NCBI GenBank assembly: GCA_943331295.2
Contig: CALQLA020000001.1
Coordinates: 128,629-192,628 of the forward strand
DNA: 64,000 nt
Direction of reading: 5' to 3'
Origin: Bordetella parapertussis
GTDB lineage: Bacteria > Pseudomonadota > Gammaproteobacteria > Burkholderiales > Casimicrobiaceae
Below, in pieces: positions 25,605 through 33,899 of this stretch; positions within the stretch are counted from its first letter, which is position 1, and every line of letters begins with the position of its first letter. A model generated the notes under the pieces. It was not told the origin of the DNA, did not search any database, and saw only the letters and a program-made list of their open reading frames with translations. Position numbers and translations under genes: made by a program.

Positions 25605-26284
25605 GCCGACGCCGCCACAGGATCCGCCGGCGCCCGGTCCATCACCAGCAGCCGGTCGACGACATGCCGCGCCGCGCGCGAGATGTGCGAGCGCATCAGC
25701 GACTCGGCCAGTTCGCCGTCGCGTGCCTTCAGCGCGCGGACGATCTGCCAGTGCTCCGCGTACGCGGCGTCCTTGCGCTCGGGCACCGCGCCCGAGCGGC
25801 GCCGGTAGATGCGCAGCAGGTGGTACAGGTCGCCGCACAGCGTCTCGGCGATCCTGCTGTTGCCGCAGCCGTGGACGATGCGCTCGTGGAAATCGAAATC
25901 CTTGGCGGGATTCGCCGCGTCCCCGCCGTCGCGCCGCTTGCGGCGCGCCGCCTCGAGGTCGGTCGACAGTTGCGCGAGCTCGGCCTCGGACATCGCATCG
26001 GCCGCAAGCCGGCAGGCCATTCCCTCCAGCGCTTCGCGGACCTGGAAGAGCTCGCGGACCGCCGCCCCCGAGAAGCTCACCACGCGCGCCTTCATGTAGG
26101 GCTCGCGCGAGACGAGGCGGATGCCCTGCAGCCGGCGCACCGCCTCGCGGACGGGACCGCGGCTCACCGCGAACCGCTGCGCGAGCGCTGCCTCGTTCAC
26201 GACGGCGCCCGGCGACAGCTCGCTGGTGTAGATCAGCGCGAGCACGTTCTCGAAAACCTCGTCCGACAGGGGCTGCTGGGCCAT
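25601..26284 (-). CDS. GntR-family regulator, FCD (FadR) subfamily
   Basis: A 227-residue regulator. The N-terminal winged helix reads SDEVFENVLALIYTSELSPGAVVNEAALAQRFAVSRGPVREAVRRLQG; the C-terminal all-helical FCD domain has DFDFHERIVHGCGN and MRSHISRAARH, which carry the metal/ligand histidines. It is the first gene of a unit with the lyase and is divergent from the aconitase-like operon. Two inverted copies of TGTTGACACT in the shared promoter are natural operator candidates. The ATG giving MAQQPL was chosen because the longer form starts inside that promoter. Confidence 0.94.
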   Translation of the reverse strand: MAQQPLSDEVFENVLALIYTSELSPGAVVNEAALAQRFAVSRGPVREAVRRLQGIRLVSREPYMKARVVSFSGAAVRELFQVREALEGMACRLAADAMSEAELAQLSTDLEAARRKRRDGGDAANPAKDFDFHERIVHGCGNSRIAETLCGDLYHLLRIYRRRSGAVPERKDAAYAEHWQIVRALKARDGELAESLMRSHISRAARHVVDRLLVMDRAPADPVAASA

Positions 26285-26492
26285 GCGTGAAAGGTTGCCA
26301 GCCGCCCCGCAAAGTGTCAACAGATTAATGCGCAGCGTCGAAATTCGCCGCTATAATCGACGCCAGAACGGGTCCGCACCACGAAACCGCATCACGATCC
26401 AGAGTGGGGCGCCGAATTGGAGCCATTGTGTTGACACTACGTCGACCCGGATGTGCCGCGTCCCCTGCCCTTGCGGCGACCGGGGACGCACC
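26285..26492. promoter_or_regulatory. Divergent promoter with inverted TGTTGACACT sites
   Basis: AGTGTCAACA at 26313-26322 and its exact reverse complement TGTTGACACT at 26429-26438 lie either side of the divergent promoter. The second site extends to GTGTTGACAC, a near-perfect dyad of the kind bound by FCD GntR proteins. TTGACA in each copy could also be a -35 hexamer (minus strand 26315-26320; plus strand 26431-26436). A consensus TATAAT is present at 26351-26356 on the plus strand. Regulation of both units by the adjacent GntR protein is inferred. Confidence 0.6.
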
Positions 26493-29216
26493 ATGAGCGT
26501 GCCGTCCGGGGAGGCCGTCGGCTGGCTCGATCTCGACGGCCGGAGCGTCGGCTACTGCGACATCGGCGCCGCCGCCGCGCGCCACGGCGTCGACGTGGAC
26601 ACGCTGCCGTTCGTGTTGCGCGTGCTGCTCGAGAACCTGTGTCGCAGCCGCTGGCTCGGTGAACCGGGCGCCGCCACCGACGCCGACATCGCCAACCTGC
26701 TGGCAGCACCCGCGGGGAAGAGCGTCGGCGTGCCGCTGGCGGTGGCGCGGATCATCCTGCCCGACTCGAGCGGGCTGCCGGTGCTGCTCGACCTGGCCGC
26801 GCTGCGCGACGCCGTCGCCGCGCGCGGCGGCGACCCGCTCGCCGTCGACTCGCGCGTGCCGGTCGACCTGATCGTCGATCACTCGCTGCAGGTCGACGTC
26901 GCCGGGACGGCGGACGCGGTGTCCCGCAACCTCGCGCGCGAATTCGAGCGCAACGCCGAGCGCTACCGGTTCCTCAAGTGGGCGCAGGGCGCCTTCAGGG
27001 GCGTGCGCGTGTTTCCGCCGGGCACCGGCATCATCCACCAGATCAACCTCGAGTTCCTGGCGAGCGTCGTCACCGCGCGCGACACGCCGCACGGCCGCAT
27101 CGCGTTCCCCGATTTCGTCCTCGGCGGCGATTCGCACACCACGATGGTCAACGCGCTGGGCGTGCTGGGCTGGGGCGTGGGCGGGCTCGACGCCGAGGCC
27201 GCGATGCTCGGGCAGCCCTATGTCTTCCCGGTGCCCGAGGTCGTCGGTGTGCGCCTCGCCGGCACCTTGCCCACGACGACCACCACCACCGACCTCGCGC
27301 TGCTCGTGACAGAGACGCTGCGGCGCGCCGGCGTCGCGGGCCGCATGGTCGAGTTCCTCGGCCCCGGCGTCGACGCGCTGCCGCTCGCCGAGCGGGCGAC
27401 GCTCGCGAACATGGCGCCCGAGTACGGCGCCACCTGCGGCTTTTTTCCGGTCGACCAGCGCACGCTCGATTACCTGCGGCTCTCCGGCCGGGACGCGGCG
27501 CAGCTCGCGCTGATCGAGGCATACTGCCGGGCGAACCGCCTGTTCCGCGATCCGCTGTCGCCGCGGCCCGAATATGCGCGCATCGTCGAGATCGACCTCG
27601 GCCTCGTGACGCCGTCCGTCGCCGGCCCGCGGCGTCCGCAGGATCGGCAGGACCTCGCGGCCGTCGCCGCCGATTTTCGCGCGCGGCTGCCGCGGCCCGC
27701 GGCCGACGGCGGCTTCGGCGTCGCGAACGCCGCCGCGCCGGTGCCGGGCGACGACGGGCGCCCTGCCCTCGGTCACGGCGCGATCGCGATCGCCGCGATC
27801 ACGTCGTGCACCAACACGTCGAATCCGGCGGTGATGCTCGCCGCGGGACTCGTCGCGCAGCGGGCCGCGGCGCTCGGGCTCGCCCCTCCCCCGTGGGTCA
27901 AGACGTCGCTGGCCCCCGGCTCGCGCGTCGTCAGCGACTACCTGCAACGCGCCGGCCTGCAGGAGTCGCTCGACCGGCTCGGCTTCCAGCTGATCGGCTA
28001 TGGCTGCACCACCTGCGGCGGCAAGTCGGGGCCGCTCGCTCCCGGCGTCGCCGCCGCGATCGAGCAGCAGGGCCTCGTCGCCGCGGCGGTGCTGTCCGGC
28101 AACCGCAATTTCGAGGGCCGCATCCACCGCCTGGTCCGCGCGAACTACATCATGTCGCCGCCGCTGGTGGTGCTCTACGCGCTCGCCGGCCGCATCGACA
28201 TCGACCTGACGCGCGAGCCGGTCGGCACGAGCGCCGCCGGCACGCCGGTCCACCTGCGCGACCTGTGGCCCACGGCCGCCGAGATCGACGCGCTGGCCGC
28301 CGAATTCATCGCGCCGGCACGCTTTCGCGCGATCTATACGGAGGCGCCTGCGGTGCCCGAACTCTGGACCCGGCTCGAAGCGCCGGGCGGTGCCCGCTTC
28401 GCCTGGGACCGAAGTTCGCTGTACATGGTCGAGCCGCCGTTCCTGCAGGACACGGGAGTGCACGATGCCGACCGCGTTCCCGACACGCTGGCGGGTGCCC
28501 GCGCGCTCGCGGCGTTCGACGACTCGGTGACCACCGACCACATCTCGCCCGGCGGCGAGATCCCGCCCGACACGCCGGCCGGCCGCTACCTGCAGGCCGC
28601 CGGCGTCGCGCCGCGCGACTTCAACTCGTACGTGGCGCGCCGCTGCAACCACGAGGTGATGGCGCGGGCGACGTTCGCCAACATCCGGATCCGCAACGCG
28701 CTGCTGCCCGGCGTCGAGGGCGGCGTGACGCGGCTCTTTCCCGACGGCGGGACGACGACGATCTTCGATGCCGCGGCTGCGTACCGGGCACGCGGCACGC
28801 CGATGCTGGTGCTCGCCGGCGCCGAATACGGCACCGGCAGCAGCCGCGACTGGGCGGCCAAGGGCTCGGCGCTGCTGGGCGTGCGGGCGGTGATCGCGCA
28901 GTCGTTCGAGCGAATTCACCGCGCGAACCTCGCCGGCATGGGCGTGCTGCCGCTCCGGTTCGCGACCGGCGAGGGCTGGCGCATGCTGGGGCTCACCGGC
29001 ACCGAGGCGTTCACGCTGTCGAACCTGCGTCTCGGCGTGCGCCACGGCGAGCCCATCGGCGTCGAAGCGGACGCCGGCGGCACGCGCATCCGCTTCACCG
29101 TCCACGCCGACCTGCTGACCGACGCCGAGCGCGCGCTGATCGAGGCCGGCGGCATCCTGCCCAGCGTCCTCCGGCATTTCCTGCGGGCGCCCGTGGCACC
29201 GGAGCCGGTGCGATGA
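26493..29216 (+). CDS. Aconitase A paralogue (4Fe-4S hydro-lyase)
   Basis: A 907-residue protein, about the length of AcnA, with the full aconitase/IRP-type layout: GGDSHTTMVNALGVLGWGVGGLDAEA, TSCTNTSNP (Cys439), GYGCTTCGGKSGP (Cys505 and Cys508) as the three cluster ligands, and the C-terminal swivel domain with GTGSSRDWAAKG. It should isomerise a citrate-like hydroxy tricarboxylate through a cis-alkene. GGK in place of the IGN usual after the CTTC ligands and the operon context argue for a special substrate rather than the TCA cycle. GGGGA precedes the ATG; the longer open frame lies in the promoter. Its stop overlaps the next start (ATGA). Confidence 0.92.
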   Translation: MSVPSGEAVGWLDLDGRSVGYCDIGAAAARHGVDVDTLPFVLRVLLENLCRSRWLGEPGAATDADIANLLAAPAGKSVGVPLAVARIILPDSSGLPVLLDLAALRDAVAARGGDPLAVDSRVPVDLIVDHSLQVDVAGTADAVSRNLAREFERNAERYRFLKWAQGAFRGVRVFPPGTGIIHQINLEFLASVVTARDTPHGRIAFPDFVLGGDSHTTMVNALGVLGWGVGGLDAEAAMLGQPYVFPVPEVVGVRLAGTLPTTTTTTDLALLVTETLRRAGVAGRMVEFLGPGVDALPLAERATLANMAPEYGATCGFFPVDQRTLDYLRLSGRDAAQLALIEAYCRANRLFRDPLSPRPEYARIVEIDLGLVTPSVAGPRRPQDRQDLAAVAADFRARLPRPAADGGFGVANAAAPVPGDDGRPALGHGAIAIAAITSCTNTSNPAVMLAAGLVAQRAAALGLAPPPWVKTSLAPGSRVVSDYLQRAGLQESLDRLGFQLIGYGCTTCGGKSGPLAPGVAAAIEQQGLVAAAVLSGNRNFEGRIHRLVRANYIMSPPLVVLYALAGRIDIDLTREPVGTSAAGTPVHLRDLWPTAAEIDALAAEFIAPARFRAIYTEAPAVPELWTRLEAPGGARFAWDRSSLYMVEPPFLQDTGVHDADRVPDTLAGARALAAFDDSVTTDHISPGGEIPPDTPAGRYLQAAGVAPRDFNSYVARRCNHEVMARATFANIRIRNALLPGVEGGVTRLFPDGGTTTIFDAAAAYRARGTPMLVLAGAEYGTGSSRDWAAKGSALLGVRAVIAQSFERIHRANLAGMGVLPLRFATGEGWRMLGLTGTEAFTLSNLRLGVRHGEPIGVEADAGGTRIRFTVHADLLTDAERALIEAGGILPSVLRHFLRAPVAPEPVR

Positions 29217-30649
29217 CCGCGGCCACGGGCGCCGGCCACCTCGACGCGGTCCGCATGCCCGGCGACCGGCTGGACGTCGACGCCGACGGGATGCTCGCGA
29301 TCGGCGGCCGGCGCGCCGATGCGCTGCTGGCAGCCCACGGCTCGCCGCTCTTCGTCGTCGTCGAGGACACGCTGCGGGCGAACTACCGCGCGATCCGAGA
29401 TGCGTTTGCGGCGCGGTGGCCGGCGCCGATCAACGTGATGTACTCGATCAAGGCCAACAACACGCTGGCGATCCGCGCGATCCTCTCCACCGAGGGGGCC
29501 GGCGGCGACTGCTTCGGCCTGGGCGAGCTCCATGCGACGCTCGCCGGCGGCGCCGACCCGCGGCGCGTCGTGATGAACGGCAGCGACAAGACGCAGGCCG
29601 AGATCGATGCCGCAGTCAACTGCGGCATCACCATCAACGTCGACGGGGACGACGAACCCGAGTACCTCCGCAGCGCCTGCCGCCGCTGGGGCAAGCGGGC
29701 CCGCGTGAACCTGCGCCTCAAGGTGCTGCCGGCGGACCTCGACCCGCACGTCAGCGAGCTGCACCGGACCGACCGCGGCTTCGTCGCCGGCGTGGCGCGC
29801 AGCAAGTGGGGCTACACGGTGGCGGCCGCGCGCCCTCGCATCGAGGCGCTGCAGCGGATCGACGGCGTCGATCTCGCCGGCTACAGCTGCCACATCGGCC
29901 ACCTGTCGAAGGCGCCCGCCGCGTTCGCCGCCGTGGCCGGCGCCTTCGGCCAAGCGGTCGCCGCGCTGGCGGCCGACACCGGCTTTCACCCGCGCGTGCT
30001 GAACCTGGGCGGCGGCTGGGCGCCCACGCGCGACCCTTCGTTCCGCGCCGAGGAACCGCATCCGCACACGATCGACGACTATGCCGAAGCCACGGTGACG
30101 GCGCTCGCGCGCACGCTGCCGGCCGGCATGGCGCCGCCCGAGTTGTGGCTCGAGCCCGGCCGCTACATCGTCGCCAACGCGGTCGTTCTGCTCGCGACGG
30201 TCGGCGCGGTGAAGCGCGACGCCGGCTACCGGTGGCTGCACGTCGACGCCAGCACCAACCTGCTGCCGCGGATCGAGTCGGGCCGCTTCCATTACACGCT
30301 GCTCCCGGCGAGCCGGATGCACGCGCCGGCGTCGACGCCCGCGGAAATCGTCGGCAGCACCTGCTTCCGGTCGGTGCTGGGGGCCGGCCGCGCCATGCCC
30401 TACCTTGCCCGCGGCGACGTGATCGCGATCCTCGACGCCGGCATGTACGCCGAGGCGTTCGCGAACCAGTTCAACGGCGTGCCCCGGCCCGCGGCAGTGC
30501 TCGTTTCCGCGCACGGCGTCGACACGATCAGGGAGCGCGAGACGATCACCGACGTTTTCCGGCAGCACCGGATTCCGGCGTGGCTCGCCGCCGCCGCGCC
30601 TGCCACGCCAGCCGACGGCCGGTTCGGACACGAGGATCGGCAGGCATGA
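29213..30649 (+). CDS. Fold-III PLP decarboxylase-like protein, copy 1
   Basis: A 478-residue alanine racemase-fold PLP protein of the diaminopimelate/ornithine decarboxylase group. The PLP lysine is Lys80 in MYSIKANN; HIGHLS, LNLGGGW and LEPGRYIVAN contact PLP phosphate and ring; DAGMYAEAFANQFNGVPRPA is the C-terminal barrel signature. The catalytic cysteine Cys384 is kept, but the normal CES-x-D specificity motif reads GSTCFRSVLG, so the substrate should differ from DAP or ornithine. It overlaps the aconitase-like stop by four bases and the second copy by four bases. Together with that copy it could form a heterodimer, since active sites in this fold are shared between subunits. Confidence 0.9.
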   Translation: MTAATGAGHLDAVRMPGDRLDVDADGMLAIGGRRADALLAAHGSPLFVVVEDTLRANYRAIRDAFAARWPAPINVMYSIKANNTLAIRAILSTEGAGGDCFGLGELHATLAGGADPRRVVMNGSDKTQAEIDAAVNCGITINVDGDDEPEYLRSACRRWGKRARVNLRLKVLPADLDPHVSELHRTDRGFVAGVARSKWGYTVAAARPRIEALQRIDGVDLAGYSCHIGHLSKAPAAFAAVAGAFGQAVAALAADTGFHPRVLNLGGGWAPTRDPSFRAEEPHPHTIDDYAEATVTALARTLPAGMAPPELWLEPGRYIVANAVVLLATVGAVKRDAGYRWLHVDASTNLLPRIESGRFHYTLLPASRMHAPASTPAEIVGSTCFRSVLGAGRAMPYLARGDVIAILDAGMYAEAFANQFNGVPRPAAVLVSAHGVDTIRERETITDVFRQHRIPAWLAAAAPATPADGRFGHEDRQA

Positions 30650-32070
30650 CCGCCGCGACCGGGCGATCGACGCTGCAGTCCATCGCGACAACGTCGGATC
30701 GCCTCGCCGTCGTCGACGGCTGCCTCGCCATCGACGGCCATGCCGCCCGCGCGCTGCTCGCGCGTTTCGGCTCGCCGCTGTATGTCGCCGTCGAGGACAC
30801 GCTGCGCGCGAACTACCGGCGGCTCGCCGCGGCGTTCGGCGGATGCTGGCCCGCGCCGGTCACCGTGATGTATGCGATCAAGGCGAACAGCGCGCTGGCG
30901 ATCCGCGCGCTGATGAGCCAGGAAGGCGCCGGCGGCGACTGCTTCGGGCTGGGGGAACTCCGCGCCTCGCTGGACGGCGGCACCGACCCCGCGCGGATGG
31001 TGATGAACGGCAGCGACAAGTCGTCCGCCGAGATCGCCGCCGCCGTGGATGCCGGAATCATCGTCAACGTCGACGCTGTCGACGAGATCGACCGGATCGA
31101 GGCGCGCGCCGCCGCGACCGGCCGACGCGCCCGCGTCAACCTGCGGCTCAAGGTGCTGCCGCCGGCGCTCGACGCGTACAGCGGCCAGTTCTTCAAGTCC
31201 GCCGAGTCGATGCAGGCGGCCGTGCGCCGCGCCAAGTGGGGTTTCACCGAGGCGGCGGCGTTGCCGCTGGTGGCGCGGATGTCCATGTCCCCGCACCTCG
31301 ATTTCCTGGGCTACAGCTGCCATGTGGGCCGCTTTTCCGCGCAACCCGATGCGTTTGCGCTGGTCGCCCGCGCCGTCGGCGAAGCCGCGGTCCGCCTGCA
31401 TGCCGCCACCGGCGCGTGGCCGCGGATGCTCGACCTGGGCGGCGGCTGGCCGCGGCAGCGCGAGCCGGAATCGCGCTCGCCGGCGCCGAATCCGCATCCG
31501 ATCGAAGCCTATGCCGGCGCGACGACGGAAGCGCTGGCGGAGGCCCTCGCCTCCGGCACCGCGGCCGGGCTGCCGCTGCCCGAGCTGTGGCTCGAGCCCG
31601 GCCGCTATCTGGTCGGCAACGGCGTGCTGCTGCTCGCGACCGTCGGCACGATCAAGCGCGACGCGGGATTCGCGTGGGCCCATGTCGACGCCTGCACGAA
31701 CCACCTGATGCGCATCGACACCAGCCAGGCATGGCACGCGATCCTGCCCGCGTCGCGGATGGACGCGCCCTATGTCGAAGCGATGCAGGTCGTCGGGGGC
31801 ACGTGCATCCCGTCGGTGCTGGGCGCGGATCGAATGATGCCCGCGCTGCGGGCCGGCGACGCGCTCGCGATCCTCGACGCCGGGATGTACGCCGACGCCA
31901 TCGCGAACCAGTTCAACGGCGTTCCGCGCCCGGCGACGGTACTGGTCTGCGCCACCGGCGCCGACGTGATCCGTCGCCGCGAGACGCTGGACGACCTGTT
32001 CGCGCGGGACGCGATTCCCGCGCGCCTCCAGTCCCATCCGAAGCGGAGCGCCGATGCCGATCCCCAATGA
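30646..32070 (+). CDS. Fold-III PLP decarboxylase-like protein, copy 2
   Basis: A 474-residue paralogue of the preceding protein; over the first 90 alignable residues about 70 percent match by eye. Lys79 (MYAIKANS), HVGRFS, LDLGGGW, LEPGRYLVGN and DAGMYADAIANQFNGVPRP are conserved. Cys387 is kept in GGTCIPSVLG, where again the acidic specificity residues are absent. Start by ATGA overlap with copy 1. The two copies are similar enough for recent duplication yet differ at the residue after the catalytic cysteine. The last 17 bases overlap the methyltransferase gene. Confidence 0.9.
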   Translation: MTAATGRSTLQSIATTSDRLAVVDGCLAIDGHAARALLARFGSPLYVAVEDTLRANYRRLAAAFGGCWPAPVTVMYAIKANSALAIRALMSQEGAGGDCFGLGELRASLDGGTDPARMVMNGSDKSSAEIAAAVDAGIIVNVDAVDEIDRIEARAAATGRRARVNLRLKVLPPALDAYSGQFFKSAESMQAAVRRAKWGFTEAAALPLVARMSMSPHLDFLGYSCHVGRFSAQPDAFALVARAVGEAAVRLHAATGAWPRMLDLGGGWPRQREPESRSPAPNPHPIEAYAGATTEALAEALASGTAAGLPLPELWLEPGRYLVGNGVLLLATVGTIKRDAGFAWAHVDACTNHLMRIDTSQAWHAILPASRMDAPYVEAMQVVGGTCIPSVLGADRMMPALRAGDALAILDAGMYADAIANQFNGVPRPATVLVCATGADVIRRRETLDDLFARDAIPARLQSHPKRSADADPQ

Positions 32071-33106
32071 CCGCGCCGGCGGCGCCTATTTGCGCTTCCT
32101 CGGCGCGTGCCGGGCCTACTGGGCCGAGCCGCTCTTCCAGGCGCTGCGCCGGGAGGTCGACGCCGCCGCCGCCCGCAACCCCGCGCTGCGCGTGTCCGGC
32201 CCGGCCTTCGACGCATTCCTCGCCGGACTGGCGACGCACCAGTACTTCGGCTGGTTCGAACGCCACCTGCAACGGATGAAGTACTCGGGCCGCTGGGGCA
32301 TCGCCGCCACGCTGGAGCAGCGCCGCGCGTCGCTCCTTGCCACGCTGGACGCGCCCCTTCCCGAAGCGATGCTCATGCTCGATCCCGATTTCGAGCCGCC
32401 CGCCTACTACCGTGAATTCGACATCCACCAGCATCCGGGCGGCCTCGACGGCGACGAACTCGCCGGCTTCGTTTATCGCGAGGCGGTCGGCTACGGCATC
32501 GTCGGCAAGCCGCAACTGCACGAGCGCTTCGCGACGCTGGCGATGCGCGACCGGCAGGCCGGGCGGATCGCCGATCTCGGCTGCGGCTTCGGCCGCGCCG
32601 CGTTCGCGTTCGCGCGGGCGGCGCCGGCCGCCTCCGTCGACGGCATCGACGCGTCGGCGGCATGCCTGCGGCTCGCCGCGCAATCCACGCCAGCCTCGCT
32701 CGCGCCGAGCATCCGGTTCCGGCAGGCCGATGCGGCCGCGACCGGCCTGCCGGCGGCAAGCTACGACGTCGTGACCTCGACGATGCTGCTGCACGAAATG
32801 CCGGAGGACGCGGTGCTGCGGCTGATCGACGAGAGCGCGCGGCTCCTGGTACCGGGGGGCACGGCGATCCATCTCGATTTCATCGCCCCGGCGGACCCCC
32901 TGCTGCGCGCGCTGTTCGCCGGCCACGCGCGGCGCAACAACGAGCCGTTCCTGCTCGACCACGGCGGCATCGACGCGACGGCGGCCTACACGCGTGCCGG
33001 CTTTCGCGACGTGCGGATCGAGGACTTCGCGGAAGAGGACGGCGCGCTCGACGATCCCGCGCGCACCTGGCGGCTGCCGTGGAAGGTGATCACCGCGCGG
33101 CGATGA
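32054..33106 (+). CDS. Class I SAM-dependent methyltransferase
   Basis: A 350-residue protein. Residues 1-165 form a mostly helical N-terminal region of no recognised family. The Rossmann core begins at about residue 170: motif I is RIADLGCGFG (171-180), followed by VDGIDAS (motif II acid), RQADAAATGLPAASYDVV and LVPGGTAIHLDF. It most resembles small-molecule O-, N- or C-methyltransferases. It is the last gene of the aconitase-like operon and starts inside copy 2 of the PLP gene, with GGAG just upstream. Methylation of the amine or acid produced by the preceding enzymes is the obvious, untested role. Confidence 0.88.
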   Translation: MPIPNDRAGGAYLRFLGACRAYWAEPLFQALRREVDAAAARNPALRVSGPAFDAFLAGLATHQYFGWFERHLQRMKYSGRWGIAATLEQRRASLLATLDAPLPEAMLMLDPDFEPPAYYREFDIHQHPGGLDGDELAGFVYREAVGYGIVGKPQLHERFATLAMRDRQAGRIADLGCGFGRAAFAFARAAPAASVDGIDASAACLRLAAQSTPASLAPSIRFRQADAAATGLPAASYDVVTSTMLLHEMPEDAVLRLIDESARLLVPGGTAIHLDFIAPADPLLRALFAGHARRNNEPFLLDHGGIDATAAYTRAGFRDVRIEDFAEEDGALDDPARTWRLPWKVITARR

Positions 33107-33128
33107 CGGCGGCCGCCCCGCTGCGGCG

Positions 33129-33872
33129 CTAGAGGATCTGCGACAGGAACGCGCGCGTCCGCTCGTGGCGGGGGTTGGCGAAGAACTCGGCCGGCGGGCC
33201 GTCCTCGACGATCACGCCCTTGTCGGTGAAGTACATGTGGTCGGCGACCTCGCGCGCGAAGCCCATCTCGTGCGTGACGAGGATGCAGGTGAGGCCGTCG
33301 TCGGCCAGCTCGCGGATCGTCACCAGCACTTCCTTGACGGTCTCCGGGTCGAGCGCCGCCGTCACCTCGTCGAACAGGATGATCTCCGGCCGCATCGCCA
33401 GCGCGCGCGCGATCGCGACGCGCTGCTGCTGCCCGCCCGACAGCTCGCCGGGATAGGCGAGCGCCTTTTCCTTCAGCCTGACCTTGGCGAGCAGCGCGAT
33501 CGCGCGCGCCTCGACCTCGCGCGGGTCCTCCTTCAGCACGTGCACCGGCGCCATCATGATGTTCGCCAGCGCGGTCTTGTGCGGGTAGAGGTTGTACTGC
33601 TGGAACACGATCGACACTTCCTTGCGCAGCGCGATGATCTCGCTGTCGCTGCGCAGCTTCTCGACCTGGAAGTCCGCGACGCGGATCGAGCCGCCGTCGA
33701 TCGGGATCAGGCCGTTGATGCAGCGAAGCACCGTCGACTTGCCGGACCCCGAGGGGCCGATGATGCAGACCACCTCGCCCTTGGCGACGTCGAACGAGAT
33801 GCCCTTCAGCACCTCGACGGCGCCGAAGGACTTGTAGATGTCTTTGACGCTGACGATCGGTTGGTCGGCCAT
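33129..33872 (-). CDS. Polar amino acid ABC transporter ATPase
   Basis: A 247-residue ATPase of the GlnQ/GltL type: GPSGSGKST (Walker A), VFQQYNLYPHKTA (Q-loop), [15 protein letters not shown] (signature), IILFDEVTAALDPE (Walker B) and LVTHEMGFAREVAD (H-loop). It is the last gene of a left-reading operon SBP - permease - permease - ATPase, the standard order. Its end faces the methyltransferase with 22 bases between, so transporter and biosynthetic/catabolic operon converge. Confidence 0.95.
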   Translation of the reverse strand: MADQPIVSVKDIYKSFGAVEVLKGISFDVAKGEVVCIIGPSGSGKSTVLRCINGLIPIDGGSIRVADFQVEKLRSDSEIIALRKEVSIVFQQYNLYPHKTALANIMMAPVHVLKEDPREVEARAIALLAKVRLKEKALAYPGELSGGQQQRVAIARALAMRPEIILFDEVTAALDPETVKEVLVTIRELADDGLTCILVTHEMGFAREVADHMYFTDKGVIVEDGPPAEFFANPRHERTRAFLSQIL

Positions 33873-33899
33873 CGTTGCCCTCGCGCGCCGCGCGCCCCT

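Noticed and set aside
26325..29177. 950-codon open frame on the minus strand opposite the aconitase-like gene
   Set aside because: It is Arg/Ala/His/Gly-rich with no domain and mirrors codon-position GC bias of the real gene; a shadow frame.
24666..29216. Standard methylcitrate cycle (prp) locus
   Set aside because: There is no 2-methylcitrate synthase, AcnD-type or PrpF gene, and the aconitase is followed by decarboxylase-like genes.
26978..30649. 1223-codon frame that looks like a giant fusion
   Set aside because: Its first 745 codons are the out-of-frame reading of the aconitase-like gene. Only the part from 29213 is a real protein.
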